DNA of 64,000 bases from assembly GCF_001907695.1 (NCBI RefSeq), contig NZ_KV880637.1, positions 186,001 to 250,000 on the forward strand, in the 5' to 3' direction. Position 1 is the first letter of the stretch. Every line of letters begins with the position of its first letter. Below, piece after piece: positions 36,884 through 46,291 of this stretch. Both the position numbers and the translations under genes were made by a program. Below the pieces are notes generated by a model, which was not told the DNA's origin, made no database searches, and saw only the letters and a list, made by a program, of their open reading frames with translations. The stretch comes from Thalassospira sp. TSL5-1. Its GTDB lineage: Bacteria; Pseudomonadota; Alphaproteobacteria; Rhodospirillales; Thalassospiraceae.

Positions 36884-39800
36884 TTGGTCCAATTCAAGTC
36901 GCTGCGCCTGACGGGATTTAAATCCTTCGTCGATTCAACCGAATTGCTGGTCGAAGACGGGCTGACAGGTGTTGTCGGTCCGAATGGCTGTGGCAAATCC
37001 AATCTGGTTGAAGCGTTGCGCTGGGTGATGGGCGAAACATCGGCCAAGCAGATGCGCGGGTCGGACATGTCCGACGTGATTTTTGGCGGCACATCCACGC
37101 GCCCGGCCCGCAATGTTGCCGAAGTTGCCGTGGTGCTTGATAACAGCGAACATCGCGCCCCGGCGATGTTTAACGAACACGAGGAACTGGAAGTTGTCCG
37201 CCGTATCGAACGCGGCGGGGGCTCCAATTACAAGGTGAATGGCAAGGATGTCCGTGCGCGTGACGTGCAATTGCTGTTTGCCGATGCCGCAACCGGTGCG
37301 CGGTCCAACGCGATGGTGTCGCAGGGTAAAATTGGTGCGCTGATCGGGGCAAAACCTTCTCAGCGTCGTTTGGTGCTGGAAGAAGCCGCCGGGATTACCG
37401 GGCTGCATTCGCGCCGCCACGAGGCCGAATTACGCCTGAAAAACGCTGAGCAAAATCTGGAACGTCTCGAAGATGTTCTCGTCACGTTAGATAGCCAGAT
37501 TGCATCACTGCAAAAACAGGCTCGCCAGGCCCAGCGCTATCGCAAGTTAAGCGAAAGTATTCGCCAGACTGAAGCCCTGCTGTTTCATATTCGCTGGCAG
37601 GAAGCCGCCAAGCGCCAGCAGGATGCCCGGGAATTGCTGGTGGCGGGGGAATCGGCGGTGCGCGATTTGACCGGTGAAGTGACCCGGGCCACCACCGAAC
37701 AGGCGCATATTGCCGCCAGCCTGCCCGATTTGCGCAAACAGGAAGCCGAAGCCAGTGCCGCCCTGCAGCGCCTTGTGATTGAACGTGAAGGGCTGGATAA
37801 AGAAAAGCAGCAGATAGATACGCAAATGGCGCAGTTGCGCGCCCGTATTCAGCAAATAGATGCCGACCTTGCCCGTGAAGCCGAACTGGCCAATGACGCA
37901 CAAGGGGCGCTGGAAAAGCTGAAACGCGAACGCCAGGATTTGCGCGATGCCCAGGGCGGCGAAGATGATGAACTGGACGATGCCCGTGAACGGGTGGTCG
38001 AAAAAGCCCAGCGGGTTGAAGAACTGGAAGGCCTGGTTGATGAATTGACCAGCCGGGCTGCGGCTGAGGAAGCCCGGCTAAAATCCGTTCAGCAGCGTTT
38101 ATCCGAACTGGGCGCACGCCGTATTCGTCTGACGGACCGTTATGACGAGGCCGTTGCCAAGCTGGATGATATTCGAGTTGAAGCCGATTTTAGCGATGCC
38201 CTTGAAGATGCCGAAATGGCGCTTGAGGAATGCGAAGAAACGGTTGAACAGCGCAAAATGGCGATTGAAGACGCCGAAATGCGCGTTGCCGAATTGCATG
38301 ACCGTGAAGATGCCGCCAAAATTGCCGAAAATCAGGCGCGTGATGCCCAGCGCGATGTCGAATCGCGCCTGGCCCGCCTGAGCGCCGAGATCGAAGCCCT
38401 CGAAGGGCTGGTGAAAGGCAGTAGCGATGGGCAATATTCCCCGATTATTGAACAGATTACGGTTCAGCCCGGTTTGGAACTGGCGGTGGCTGCGGCCCTT
38501 GGCGAAGACCTTGATGCGTCTGACGCGCCCGAAGCCCCGACCCATTGGGCCGGTGTAGACCCATTGCCTGATGATCCGGCCTTGCCAGAAAATGTCCAGG
38601 CGCTGGCAAAGTTTGTCCAGGCACCGGCCTTGCTTAACCGTCGCCTTTGGCAAATTGGTGTTGTTGAAGACGACTCCACGGGGAACTGGTTGTGCAAGGA
38701 CCTTAAAACCGGTCAGCGGCTGGTTTCAAAGGATGGGTCGTTGTGGCGCTGGGATGGGTATCGCATTTTGGCCGGGGCGGAATTGCCTGCTGCCGTGCGC
38801 TTGCGCCAGCGCAACCGCCTTGATGAATTACGCAGCGAGCGCGACGAAATTGAGGGCCTGGTTGAAGAAAGCATCGAACGGGCCGAACTGGCGCGTGAAA
38901 CGCTGGAACGCCTGAATGACGAAATCGCCGAGGCCCGCGCTGGCGAACAGGAAGCCCACCGGGCCGCACGCGAGGCCGACGGCCAACTATCAAGGGCGCG
39001 CGAGGAAATTGCCAATATCAAACGCGATGCCAGCGCCATTGAAAGCCGCCTGCAAGCTGCCGAGGACGTGGTGAACCGCACCCGGCAGGATTTGGATGAA
39101 CTGATTGCCGAGCAGGAAGAGCTTGCCGCCACCCCGCAGGAAAGCAGCGACGGGCTTATCGAGATCAAGGCGGAGCTGAATGAAAAGCGCGCCGATCTTT
39201 CTGATGCGCGGGCTGATCAGATGGAAGCGCGCAGCCAGCTTGAACGCATGCAGCGCGATATGTCCGGGCGGCGCAAACGGCTGGAATTTGTTGAAAACGA
39301 AATTGCCACCTGGAATGAACGTGCATCAGGTGCCGGGGACCGTGTTGCCCAGCTGCGCGAACGCCAGGAAGAGGCGCAAATGGAGCTCGAAGAGCTTGAA
39401 CTGCGGCCCGATGAGATTGAAGAACGCCGCGCCATTTTGACCGACCGTGTTGGTTTGGCCGAGCAGGAACGCAAAGATAGCGCGGACCGGCTGGTTAGTG
39501 CCGAAACCGCCCAGCGCGATGCCGACCAGGCCCTGAAGGATGCCGAACAGAAACTGGCCGAGGCCCGCGAAGGGCGCGTGCGCTGTGAGGCACTGCTGGA
39601 ACAGGCTGAACAGCACCGTAAGGACCTGATCGAGCGTATCCGTGAACGGGTTAATGCAACCCCGGACCAATTGCCAGAACTGGCACTGCTGGATCAAGGC
39701 GAAGCCCTGCCATCGGAAGGCGATATTGAAGCCCGTTTGGGCAGACAAACCCGCGAACGTGAAAATCTGGGGGCGGTGAACCTGCGCGCCGAGGTCGAGC

Positions 39801-40417
39801 TTGCGGAAATGGAAGAACAGAAAAACACGCTTGTAACCGAGCGTGACGACCTGCTGGCCGCGATTGACAAATTGCGCAACGGTATCAGCCAACTCAACCG
39901 CGAAGCCCGTCAGCGCCTGAATAAGGCGTTTGAGGAGGTCGATAAACACTTCCAGCAGCTGTTTGTGCGCCTGTTTGGCGGCGGACATGCCCATTTGATG
40001 TTGACGGATGCGGATGATCCACTGAATGCCGGGCTGGAAATCATGGCATCACCGCCGGGTAAAAAGTTGCAGCATCTGTCACTTTTGTCGGGTGGGGAGC
40101 AGGCCCTGACCGCAATGGCGCTGTTATTTGCCGTCTTTATGACCAACCCTGCCCCGATTTGCGTGCTTGACGAAGTGGATGCCCCGCTTGACGATGCCAA
40201 CGTGGACCGCTTCTGCCGTTTGCTTGAGGCCATTGGTCGCCATGCCAATACCCGGTTCATGGTTATTACTCACCATCGTATGACGATGGCGCGGATGAAT
40301 CGCCTGTTTGGTGTGACGATGGCAGAGCGGGGGGTGTCCTCTCTGGTGTCGGTTGATTTGCGCCAGGCGGAAGTTTATTCGCAAAAAGAACAGCATGAAC
40401 TGGATTTGACCTCTTAG
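36884..40417 (+). CDS. smc: chromosome segregation protein SMC
   Basis: A 1177-aa condensin ATPase that compacts and aligns chromosome arms with ScpAB. Walker A GPNGCGKS at 32-39, coiled coil to about 505, hinge about 505-635, second coiled coil to about 1010, then LSGGEQ (about 1068) and Walker B CVLDEVDAPLDDANV (about 1095). The TTG start has AGGGGAA upstream and the N-terminus MVQFKSLRLTGFKSF is standard. Length fits the family. Confidence 0.97.
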   Translation: MVQFKSLRLTGFKSFVDSTELLVEDGLTGVVGPNGCGKSNLVEALRWVMGETSAKQMRGSDMSDVIFGGTSTRPARNVAEVAVVLDNSEHRAPAMFNEHEELEVVRRIERGGGSNYKVNGKDVRARDVQLLFADAATGARSNAMVSQGKIGALIGAKPSQRRLVLEEAAGITGLHSRRHEAELRLKNAEQNLERLEDVLVTLDSQIASLQKQARQAQRYRKLSESIRQTEALLFHIRWQEAAKRQQDARELLVAGESAVRDLTGEVTRATTEQAHIAASLPDLRKQEAEASAALQRLVIEREGLDKEKQQIDTQMAQLRARIQQIDADLAREAELANDAQGALEKLKRERQDLRDAQGGEDDELDDARERVVEKAQRVEELEGLVDELTSRAAAEEARLKSVQQRLSELGARRIRLTDRYDEAVAKLDDIRVEADFSDALEDAEMALEECEETVEQRKMAIEDAEMRVAELHDREDAAKIAENQARDAQRDVESRLARLSAEIEALEGLVKGSSDGQYSPIIEQITVQPGLELAVAAALGEDLDASDAPEAPTHWAGVDPLPDDPALPENVQALAKFVQAPALLNRRLWQIGVVEDDSTGNWLCKDLKTGQRLVSKDGSLWRWDGYRILAGAELPAAVRLRQRNRLDELRSERDEIEGLVEESIERAELARETLERLNDEIAEARAGEQEAHRAAREADGQLSRAREEIANIKRDASAIESRLQAAEDVVNRTRQDLDELIAEQEELAATPQESSDGLIEIKAELNEKRADLSDARADQMEARSQLERMQRDMSGRRKRLEFVENEIATWNERASGAGDRVAQLRERQEEAQMELEELELRPDEIEERRAILTDRVGLAEQERKDSADRLVSAETAQRDADQALKDAEQKLAEAREGRVRCEALLEQAEQHRKDLIERIRERVNATPDQLPELALLDQGEALPSEGDIEARLGRQTRERENLGAVNLRAEVELAEMEEQKNTLVTERDDLLAAIDKLRNGISQLNREARQRLNKAFEEVDKHFQQLFVRLFGGGHAHLMLTDADDPLNAGLEIMASPPGKKLQHLSLLSGGEQALTAMALLFAVFMTNPAPICVLDEVDAPLDDANVDRFCRLLEAIGRHANTRFMVITHHRMTMARMNRLFGVTMAERGVSSLVSVDLRQAEVYSQKEQHELDLTS

Positions 40418-40628
40418 GGCAAATCCAGAACCTGAAGAGCCGTTTGATGCGGCGAAACCCAGGAAAACCGCCGGTTGCAAGGGGTTCTGCCGTGTTTTCG
40501 GACTGGGCGTGAAGGGAGTGATCCCGAACACACCTGACCCTGTTTTAGGCTGTTTTTTCGCCAAAAGTTATTATTTTTCAATTTGTTAAATGGGGTTTTC
40601 AATGCTGGCGGCATCCGGGTTTTACGGC

Positions 40629-40657
40629 TTGACAGCCTATGGGGGGCTAAGTATGTT
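40629..40657 (+). promoter_or_regulatory. sigma-70 type promoter of the atp operon
   Basis: TTGACA (40629-40634), 17-bp spacer, TATGTT (40652-40657), 55 bp before the atpI start. This is the best consensus promoter I found in the window. The preceding 210 bp after smc hold no clear gene or terminator. Confidence 0.7.
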
Positions 40658-40711
40658 GCCCGCGCCTTTCCTTGTGTTGCAGGCAAGGCTGTCACAGCGG
40701 GGTTTGTCACA

Positions 40712-41068
40712 GTGAGCGAAGATAAAGATCGCGCTTCTTTGGCCGAACTGGATCGCAAATTGACGGCCGTGGCTGGACGGCGTGAAGAAAAGCATGGCCC
40801 GGTTTCGGGTGGCCGGAAAAGTTCATCGGCAGGCATGGCATTAGGCATGCGCATATCGGCGGAAATGATCGCTTCGATTGTGGTCGGATTGCTGATTGGT
40901 TGGGGACTGGACCGGTTTTTTAATACGATGCCTTTGTTACTTGTCCTTTTTGTCATTCTTGGGGCAGGTGCCGGGGGTCTTAACGCCTATCGCGCAGCCA
41001 AAGGGTATGATAGTGCCATTGGACTTGGGCGCGCGATGGGGAAGCCCAAGCAGGGGGACAAGGAATAA
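40712..41068 (+). CDS. atpI: ATP synthase protein I (AtpI)
   Basis: A 118-aa membrane protein with two helices (EMIASIVVGLLIGWGLDRFF and LLLVLFVILGAGAGGLNAYR) and a charged tail. AtpI assists assembly of the c-ring. The GTG at 40712 (SEDKDRASLAELDRKL) is preferred over a frame opening at 40583, which would place the promoter inside the gene. First gene of the F0 operon. Confidence 0.88.
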   Translation: MSEDKDRASLAELDRKLTAVAGRREEKHGPVSGGRKSSSAGMALGMRISAEMIASIVVGLLIGWGLDRFFNTMPLLLVLFVILGAGAGGLNAYRAAKGYDSAIGLGRAMGKPKQGDKE

Positions 41069-41101
41069 TCCTTGGCCTGACAAGATTGAGCGAGGATTAC
41101 G

Positions 41102-41824
41102 GTGGCTGGACCGCTAGAGCAGTTTGAAATCAAGCCGTTGGCTGAAATCTCGGCAGGTGGCTTTGATATTTCCTTCACCAATTCCGCCCTTTGGATGGTG
41201 ATCGCAGCCGTTCTCGTAACGGCGTTCATGACGCTTAGCATGCGTCGTGGCGCACTGGTGCCAGGTCGTTGGCAGGGTGCAGCCGAGGTGATGTATGAAT
41301 TCGTCGCCAACATGCTCAAAGATAATGTGGGAACCGCCGGGCGCAAGTATTTCCCGTTCGTTTTCACGCTTTTCATGTTTGTGCTGTTCGGGAACCTTTT
41401 GGGGATGATCCCGCACGGCTTTGCCTTTACGAGCCACATTATCGTGACCTTCGCGATGGCTCTGGTGATTTTTATCGGTGTGACGATTATCGGTTTTGCG
41501 CGCCACGGAACGCATTATCTGCGTATGTTCTTCCCGGAAGGTGCCCCGATAGCAACCGCGATCATTTTGATCCCGATTGAGATCATTTCCTATTTCTCTC
41601 GTCCGTTCAGCCTGGCAATCCGACTTTTCGCTAATATGACTGTCGGCCACATCATGCTGAAAGTGATTGGCGGGTTCGTCGGACTTATCGGCATTTTCGG
41701 CGTGCTTCCCTTCGCGATGCTGACGGGGATTACCGTTCTGGAGTTCGGCATTGCTGCGCTTCAGGCCTATGTTTACACAATTCTCACCTGCATCTATCTC
41801 CATGATGCAATTCACATGCACTGA
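41102..41824 (+). CDS. atpB: F0F1 ATP synthase subunit a
   Basis: A 240-aa membrane subunit forming the proton half-channels. The N-terminus LEQFEIKPLAEI and the essential Arg region LAIRLFANMTVGHIML are visible; the last helices include EFGIAALQAYVYTILTCIYL. Start is a GTG with GAGG upstream. Confidence 0.97.
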   Translation: MAGPLEQFEIKPLAEISAGGFDISFTNSALWMVIAAVLVTAFMTLSMRRGALVPGRWQGAAEVMYEFVANMLKDNVGTAGRKYFPFVFTLFMFVLFGNLLGMIPHGFAFTSHIIVTFAMALVIFIGVTIIGFARHGTHYLRMFFPEGAPIATAIILIPIEIISYFSRPFSLAIRLFANMTVGHIMLKVIGGFVGLIGIFGVLPFAMLTGITVLEFGIAALQAYVYTILTCIYLHDAIHMH

Positions 41825-41885
41825 TGTGCTGTGGACTGGTGTGATCTTTTCTTATTGCCTTTAAGAAATTCGAAAGGGTGAAGTT

Positions 41886-42110
41886 ATGGAACTCGATGCT
41901 GCGAAAATGATCGGTGCTGGCCTGGCTGCTATTGGTATGATTGGTGCCGGTATCGGGGTGGGTAACATTTGGTCGAGCCTGATTGCGACCGTTGGCCGTA
42001 ACCCGGCTGCCAAAGCTGACGTTGAACTTTATGGCTGGATCGGCTTTGCCGTTACCGAAGCTATTGCACTGTTCGCACTCGTCGTTGCGCTGATCGTTCT
42101 GTTCGGCTAA
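41886..42110 (+). CDS. atpE: F0F1 ATP synthase subunit c
   Basis: A 74-aa two-helix proteolipid. Helix 1 has GAGLAAIGMIGAGIGVG, the loop RNPAAKADVE, and helix 2 carries the proton-binding Glu (FAVTEAIALFALV). AAAGGG stands before the ATG. It lies between the a and b' genes. Confidence 0.97.
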   Translation: MELDAAKMIGAGLAAIGMIGAGIGVGNIWSSLIATVGRNPAAKADVELYGWIGFAVTEAIALFALVVALIVLFG

Positions 42111-42187
42111 TCGGCGCCTTTTGCGCGAATACTCGGCCCGGCGAGGGTTCGTTCTCTCGCCGGCGTCGTTGAATTCGGGAGTAGGCT

Positions 42188-42673
42188 ATGCCGCAGTTTG
42201 ATATTTCGTCGTTCCCGTCCCAGATTTTCTGGCTGTTTGTTGTTTTCGTCATCCTGTATATCCTGATGTCGAAAATCGCACTGCCGAAAGTTGGTGACGT
42301 TCTGGAACGTCGTCACAAGACTATCGAAGACAACCTTGGCAAGGCACGGGCGTTGAAAGACGAAACCGATGCCGCCATCGCACGGTATGAAGCAGCCCTG
42401 GCCGAAGCCCGGGATGCCGCCCATGCCGACATTCGCGAAGCATCGGAAAAGGCAGCCGCACAGCAGGCCGCTGAAACCGAGGCACTGGCCAGGAAAATGT
42501 CTGAAAAGACATCCGCAGCCGAAAAACGGATTGCAGATGCCAAGACTGCCGCCCTGGGTGGCGTGTCTGAGGCCGCGGCTGATATTGCCCGCGAAGCAAC
42601 TGCAAAACTGATCGGCGTCAAGGTCCAGACCAAAACTGCAGAAAGCGCAGTTTCGGCAGTCATTGGGGAGTAA
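42188..42673 (+). CDS. atpF': F0F1 ATP synthase subunit b' (AtpG type)
   Basis: A 161-aa stator subunit with one N-terminal helix (QIFWLFVVFVILYILMSKI) and a long Ala/Glu-rich coiled coil. Paired with the next gene it forms the b/b' heterodimer seen in alphaproteobacteria and photosynthetic bacteria. Confidence 0.92.
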   Translation: MPQFDISSFPSQIFWLFVVFVILYILMSKIALPKVGDVLERRHKTIEDNLGKARALKDETDAAIARYEAALAEARDAAHADIREASEKAAAQQAAETEALARKMSEKTSAAEKRIADAKTAALGGVSEAAADIAREATAKLIGVKVQTKTAESAVSAVIGE

Positions 42674-42678
42674 ACACC

Positions 42679-43182
42679 TTGGAAGCAGAACACGGTAGTT
42701 TCTTCACCAATCCGGAAACCTGGGTAACTTTTGCGTTCCTTTTGGTTGTCGTTTTTGGCGGCCTTAAGGTTGTGAAAGGTATCTCGGCAGCACTTGATAA
42801 GCGGTCGAGCAAGATTTCCAATGAACTTGACGAAGCCCAGCGCCTGCGTGAGGAAGCTCAGGAGCTTCTGGCCAAATATCAGGCCAAGCAGCGCGAGGCC
42901 CTGAAAGAGGCGGATGAAATCCGTGCTCATGCCAAGTCTGAAGCCGATCGGATGCTGGCAAGTGCCAAGGCCGAGCTGGAAGCGTCGCTCAAGCGTCGTG
43001 AACAGCAGGCAATGGACCGCATCAGCAACCTGGAAGCCCAGGCCGTGGCTGAAGTTCGTGCCCGTGTGGCCGAAATCGCCACCCAGGCGACCCTTGCAAT
43101 GGTGACTGAAAAGGCAACCGGCGCGAAGGCTGAAGAACTGGTTGATAATGCGATTGCCGAAATCAAAGGCCGTCTGAATTAA
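42679..43182 (+). CDS. atpF: F0F1 ATP synthase subunit b
   Basis: A 167-aa stator subunit: N-terminal helix (WVTFAFLLVVVFGGLKVV), then a charged coiled coil to the C-terminus. The TTG start at 42679 follows GGGGAG, 5 bp after the b' stop. The F1 genes (atpHAGDC) do not follow; a terminator does. Confidence 0.92.
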   Translation: MEAEHGSFFTNPETWVTFAFLLVVVFGGLKVVKGISAALDKRSSKISNELDEAQRLREEAQELLAKYQAKQREALKEADEIRAHAKSEADRMLASAKAELEASLKRREQQAMDRISNLEAQAVAEVRARVAEIATQATLAMVTEKATGAKAEELVDNAIAEIKGRLN

Positions 43183-43208
43183 TTTTCAGATCTGCATATC
43201 ACATGTTT

Positions 43209-43241
43209 AAACCCCCAAGGCTTATGCTTTGGGGGTTTTTT
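43209..43241. terminator. intrinsic terminator of the atp operon
   Basis: AACCCCCAAGGC and GCTTTGGGGGTT form a stem (one G-T pair) with a T6 tract; A residues on the other side allow bidirectional use. Confidence 0.92.
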
Positions 43242-43291
43242 CATGATTTTGCGGCCTGCCTGGAAGCGTTTTGGTTTAAAGACAAATCGCT

Positions 43292-44038
43292 TTAGAGTTT
43301 TTGGGCTGCCAATATCAAAAAGGGTGGCCGACGACGGTGTTTGTGCCATTTGGCATCGGTTGCTTCTTTTACCGGTTCGGGCTCCAACAACCGGATGATC
43401 TGCAACCCGGCATCGAGCAGACCATTGACATAGGTTTCGACGGTGCGGTGATATTTTATAACATCATCAACAAACCAGTGTGTTTGCCGCGGACCTTCAT
43501 CACGGTAATTATCCACCGGCCAGAATTGTTTATCGCCCGCTTCATCCAGATGCCATTGCTGTTCGGCAAGGGCGGTGCAGATGGGATGTTCGACGGAAAA
43601 GACCAATCGGCCCCCGGGTTTAAGCCGGTTTGATATATCGACAAGTGCGGCAGGGTAATCGGCAACATAATGTAGTGCCAAAGACGATATGATCAGATCA
43701 AACGGTCTATTGGCACTTTCTATGGCAGCCAGATTTTCAATTGCGCCCTGGGCAAACAGGATTGCCGGGTCGTTTGTCATTTGCCGGGCTGCATCCAGCA
43801 TTTTACGGGATACATCAATGGCTGTCACCGATGCGGCCTGTTGTTGCCGGGCATAGCGGGCAAAATCACCAAAGCCGCAGCCAAGGTCGAGAATCTCCAA
43901 CCCTGCCAAGTGTGGCGGCAGCAGGCTACGCAGGGCGGGTTGTTCCAGAACATCGTTCAGGCCCGTGCCGGTTTGCCGCAAGGAACGATAGCCTTCATGG
44001 AAGGTTGGGTCGTCATAGATATTTTGGATTTCAGGCAT
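43292..44038 (-). CDS. class I SAM-dependent methyltransferase
   Basis: A 248-aa methyltransferase. SAM motif I is ILDLGCGFGDFARYA; later FDLIISSLALHYVADYPA and LKPGGRLVFSVEHPI. The ATG at 44038 (MPEIQNIYDDPTFHEGYRSLR) is chosen over the frame opening at 44110. The substrate is not inferable. A 14-bp perfect inverted repeat sits directly upstream. Confidence 0.82.
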   Translation of the reverse strand: MPEIQNIYDDPTFHEGYRSLRQTGTGLNDVLEQPALRSLLPPHLAGLEILDLGCGFGDFARYARQQQAASVTAIDVSRKMLDAARQMTNDPAILFAQGAIENLAAIESANRPFDLIISSLALHYVADYPAALVDISNRLKPGGRLVFSVEHPICTALAEQQWHLDEAGDKQFWPVDNYRDEGPRQTHWFVDDVIKYHRTVETYVNGLLDAGLQIIRLLEPEPVKEATDAKWHKHRRRPPFLILAAQKL

Positions 44039-44046
44039 GGGGATCA

Positions 44047-44089
44047 CCATCAAACAGGTCGGGGACTTTGTTTGTGACCTGTTTGATGG
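44047..44089. promoter_or_regulatory. perfect 14-bp inverted repeat before the methyltransferase
   Basis: CCATCAAACAGGTC (44047-44060) and GACCTGTTTGATGG (44076-44089) with a 15-nt spacer, ending about 8 bases before the start codon and lying 40 bp downstream of the yqjG stop. No T tract. It may be an operator or a leader hairpin. Confidence 0.55.
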
Positions 44090-44128
44090 CGTGCCGCAAG
44101 TGGCAGGCAAAACGAACGATAAGGTCGC

Positions 44129-45094
44129 TTAGCCTTCAAACCGTTTTGCGCGATCATGCGGGGCGTTAAAGTCCAGATCCGGGCCAACCGGGACAATGCC
44201 GGTCGGGTTGATCATGGTGTGGCTTTCGTAATAATGGCCCTTGATATGATCAAAATGGACGGTCTCAGCAATACCGGGCTGTTGGTAAAGGTCCCGGGTA
44301 TAGGCCCAAAGGTTGGGAAAATCCTTGAGCATGCGGATATTGCATTTGAAATGCCCGTGATACACCGCGTCAAAGCGGATCAGGGTGGTAAACAGGCGCC
44401 AGTCTGCCTCGGTCAGGGTATTCCCGACCAGGTAACGCTGCGATGACAGCCGTTCTTCCAGCCAGTCCAGGGTTGAAAACAGGGTTTCGACGGCCTCTTC
44501 ATAGGCCTGCTGTTTGGTAGCAAAGCCCGATTTGTAAACTCCGTTATTGACATCGTCATAGACGCGTTCGTTCACCTTATCAATTTCGGCGCGCAGATGT
44601 TCGGGGTAATAGTCGCCTTCTTTTGCCCCCTGTCCGTCAAAGGCTGTATTGAGAATGCGGATGATCTCCGAAGATTCGTTATTGACGATGGTGTTGTTCT
44701 TTTTGTCCCACAAGACGGGAACGGTGACGCGCCCGGTATAATCCGGGTCGGCATCGGTATAGACCTGATACATGAAATCGTGACCACCAAGGTCGTCAAC
44801 CAGGTCCTCTTCGGGGGAAAATTCCCAACCGTTTTCCAGCATCCGCCAGTGCACGACGGAAACGGAAATCATGTCTTCCAGGCCTTTGAGCTTGCGGAAA
44901 ATCAGCGCACGATGCGCCCACGGGCAGGCATAGGAAACATAGAGGTGATAGCGACCCTTTTCCGCCGGGAAAGGCGCATCGGCATCAGGGGAAATTTCGT
45001 TGCGAAAGGCACTTTCCTGACGCTTGAATTTACCGCCGGTGGATTTGGTGTCGTACCACTGGTCTTTCCAGATACCGTCAACCAGCAATCCCAT
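44129..45094 (-). CDS. yqjG: glutathionyl-hydroquinone reductase
   Basis: A 321-aa Xi-class glutathione transferase that reduces glutathionyl-hydroquinones. The active site is YACPWAHRALIFRKLKGLE with catalytic Cys57; VVHWRMLENGWEF, SSEIIRILN and LYQQPGIAETVHFDHIKGHYY are characteristic. A divergent LysR gene 170 bp away is the probable regulator. Confidence 0.92.
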   Translation of the reverse strand: MGLLVDGIWKDQWYDTKSTGGKFKRQESAFRNEISPDADAPFPAEKGRYHLYVSYACPWAHRALIFRKLKGLEDMISVSVVHWRMLENGWEFSPEEDLVDDLGGHDFMYQVYTDADPDYTGRVTVPVLWDKKNNTIVNNESSEIIRILNTAFDGQGAKEGDYYPEHLRAEIDKVNERVYDDVNNGVYKSGFATKQQAYEEAVETLFSTLDWLEERLSSQRYLVGNTLTEADWRLFTTLIRFDAVYHGHFKCNIRMLKDFPNLWAYTRDLYQQPGIAETVHFDHIKGHYYESHTMINPTGIVPVGPDLDFNAPHDRAKRFEG

Positions 45095-45264
45095 AATGAT
45101 ATCCTTCCTGTTCGGTCAGCCATATTTTGACCAGCGTGCGTCTTTAACGATGTTGTCTCTATTTTGGTGTTTTCCAAGTTGAAGGCAATGGGGCGATGTG
45201 ACATTAATTTGTTTCCAAATAGGCAACAGTAATGCGGCAAAGCCTGACAGGTAAGGATAGGACG

Positions 45265-46239
45265 ATGCTGATTGGTAATCTTGATGGCATGACGGTTTTT
45301 GCCCGCGTGGTCGAGGAACAAAGCTTTTCCGGTGCGTCGCGCAAGCTGGGCATGTCAAAATCAGCCGTAAGCAAACATGTGACCAAGCTGGAAGACAGCC
45401 TTGGCATTCGCCTGTTGAACCGGACCACACGCCGGTTAAGCCTGACCGATGCGGGGGCGACATTTTACCAGCATTGCGCCCGGGTGGTGGAGGAAATCGA
45501 ATCCGCCGAGCATGCACTGACCGATTTGCGCGGAACACCGCGTGGCGTGTTGCGTATTTCTGCCCCGCTAACATTCGGGCAGCGTTTTTTGCCCAATGTC
45601 GTTGCCGATTTTATGGAATTGTATCCCGGCCTGAAAATAGACATTCATTTGGCGGACCATATGGTGGATCTGGTCGCCGAAGGATTTGATATGGCTGTGC
45701 GAATCACGCGACTGCGCGATTCCAGCATGATTGCCCGCAAGCTGGCCGAGTTTCATGGTCAGATGGTGGCATCTCCGGAATATCTGGCCCGGCGCGGTGT
45801 GCCAAAGCATCCCAATGACCTGACGGACCACGATATTCTGGCCTATAGCAATATGCCCAACCCCAACGTTTTGGAATTTGAAGGGGCCGAGGGGCCGATC
45901 AGCGTGCGGGTTAATCCGGCGATGTGGTGCAATAACGGCGAATTCACCGCCGTTGCGGCCAAACGGGGCCTGGGAATTGCCATTCAGCCCGAATTCATCA
46001 TTGCCGAAGCCCTGCATAGTGGCGAACTTGTTCCGATTATGCAGGAATATATCCCGCGTGTTGGCGGCGGGATTTATGCCGTGTATCCCGAACGCCGCCA
46101 TCTGCCAACCAAGGTGCGCCTGTTTATTGATTATCTGGTCGAGCGTTTTAATTCCGGCCTGGCAACCGAAATGCGCGGGCCGTGTGCCAAGGTTGAACAT
46201 GCCGCTATCCCGGCCGGGGATTTAGCCAAAGACCAGTAA
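45265..46239 (+). CDS. LysR family transcriptional regulator
   Basis: A 324-aa regulator: winged helix at the N-terminus (MTVFARVVEEQSFSGASRKL, then KSAVSKHVTKLEDSLG), effector domain from about residue 90. It resembles the CrgA/AaeR-type subgroup (ISAPLTFGQRFLPNVVADFM). The ATG at 45265 follows AAGGATAGGA; an in-frame start at 45232 is possible. Divergent orientation suggests control of yqjG in response to quinones or phenolics. Confidence 0.9.
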   Translation: MLIGNLDGMTVFARVVEEQSFSGASRKLGMSKSAVSKHVTKLEDSLGIRLLNRTTRRLSLTDAGATFYQHCARVVEEIESAEHALTDLRGTPRGVLRISAPLTFGQRFLPNVVADFMELYPGLKIDIHLADHMVDLVAEGFDMAVRITRLRDSSMIARKLAEFHGQMVASPEYLARRGVPKHPNDLTDHDILAYSNMPNPNVLEFEGAEGPISVRVNPAMWCNNGEFTAVAAKRGLGIAIQPEFIIAEALHSGELVPIMQEYIPRVGGGIYAVYPERRHLPTKVRLFIDYLVERFNSGLATEMRGPCAKVEHAAIPAGDLAKDQ

Positions 46240-46291
46240 TAGTCTTTTCCGCTACTTTCTGGGCGAGATTCGGCATCATTTGCAGCGATCT

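Noticed and set aside
41114-41821. 235-codon open frame antisense to atpB
   Set aside because: It exactly covers atpB, and its highly charged His/Asp/Glu-rich composition is the mirror of a hydrophobic gene.
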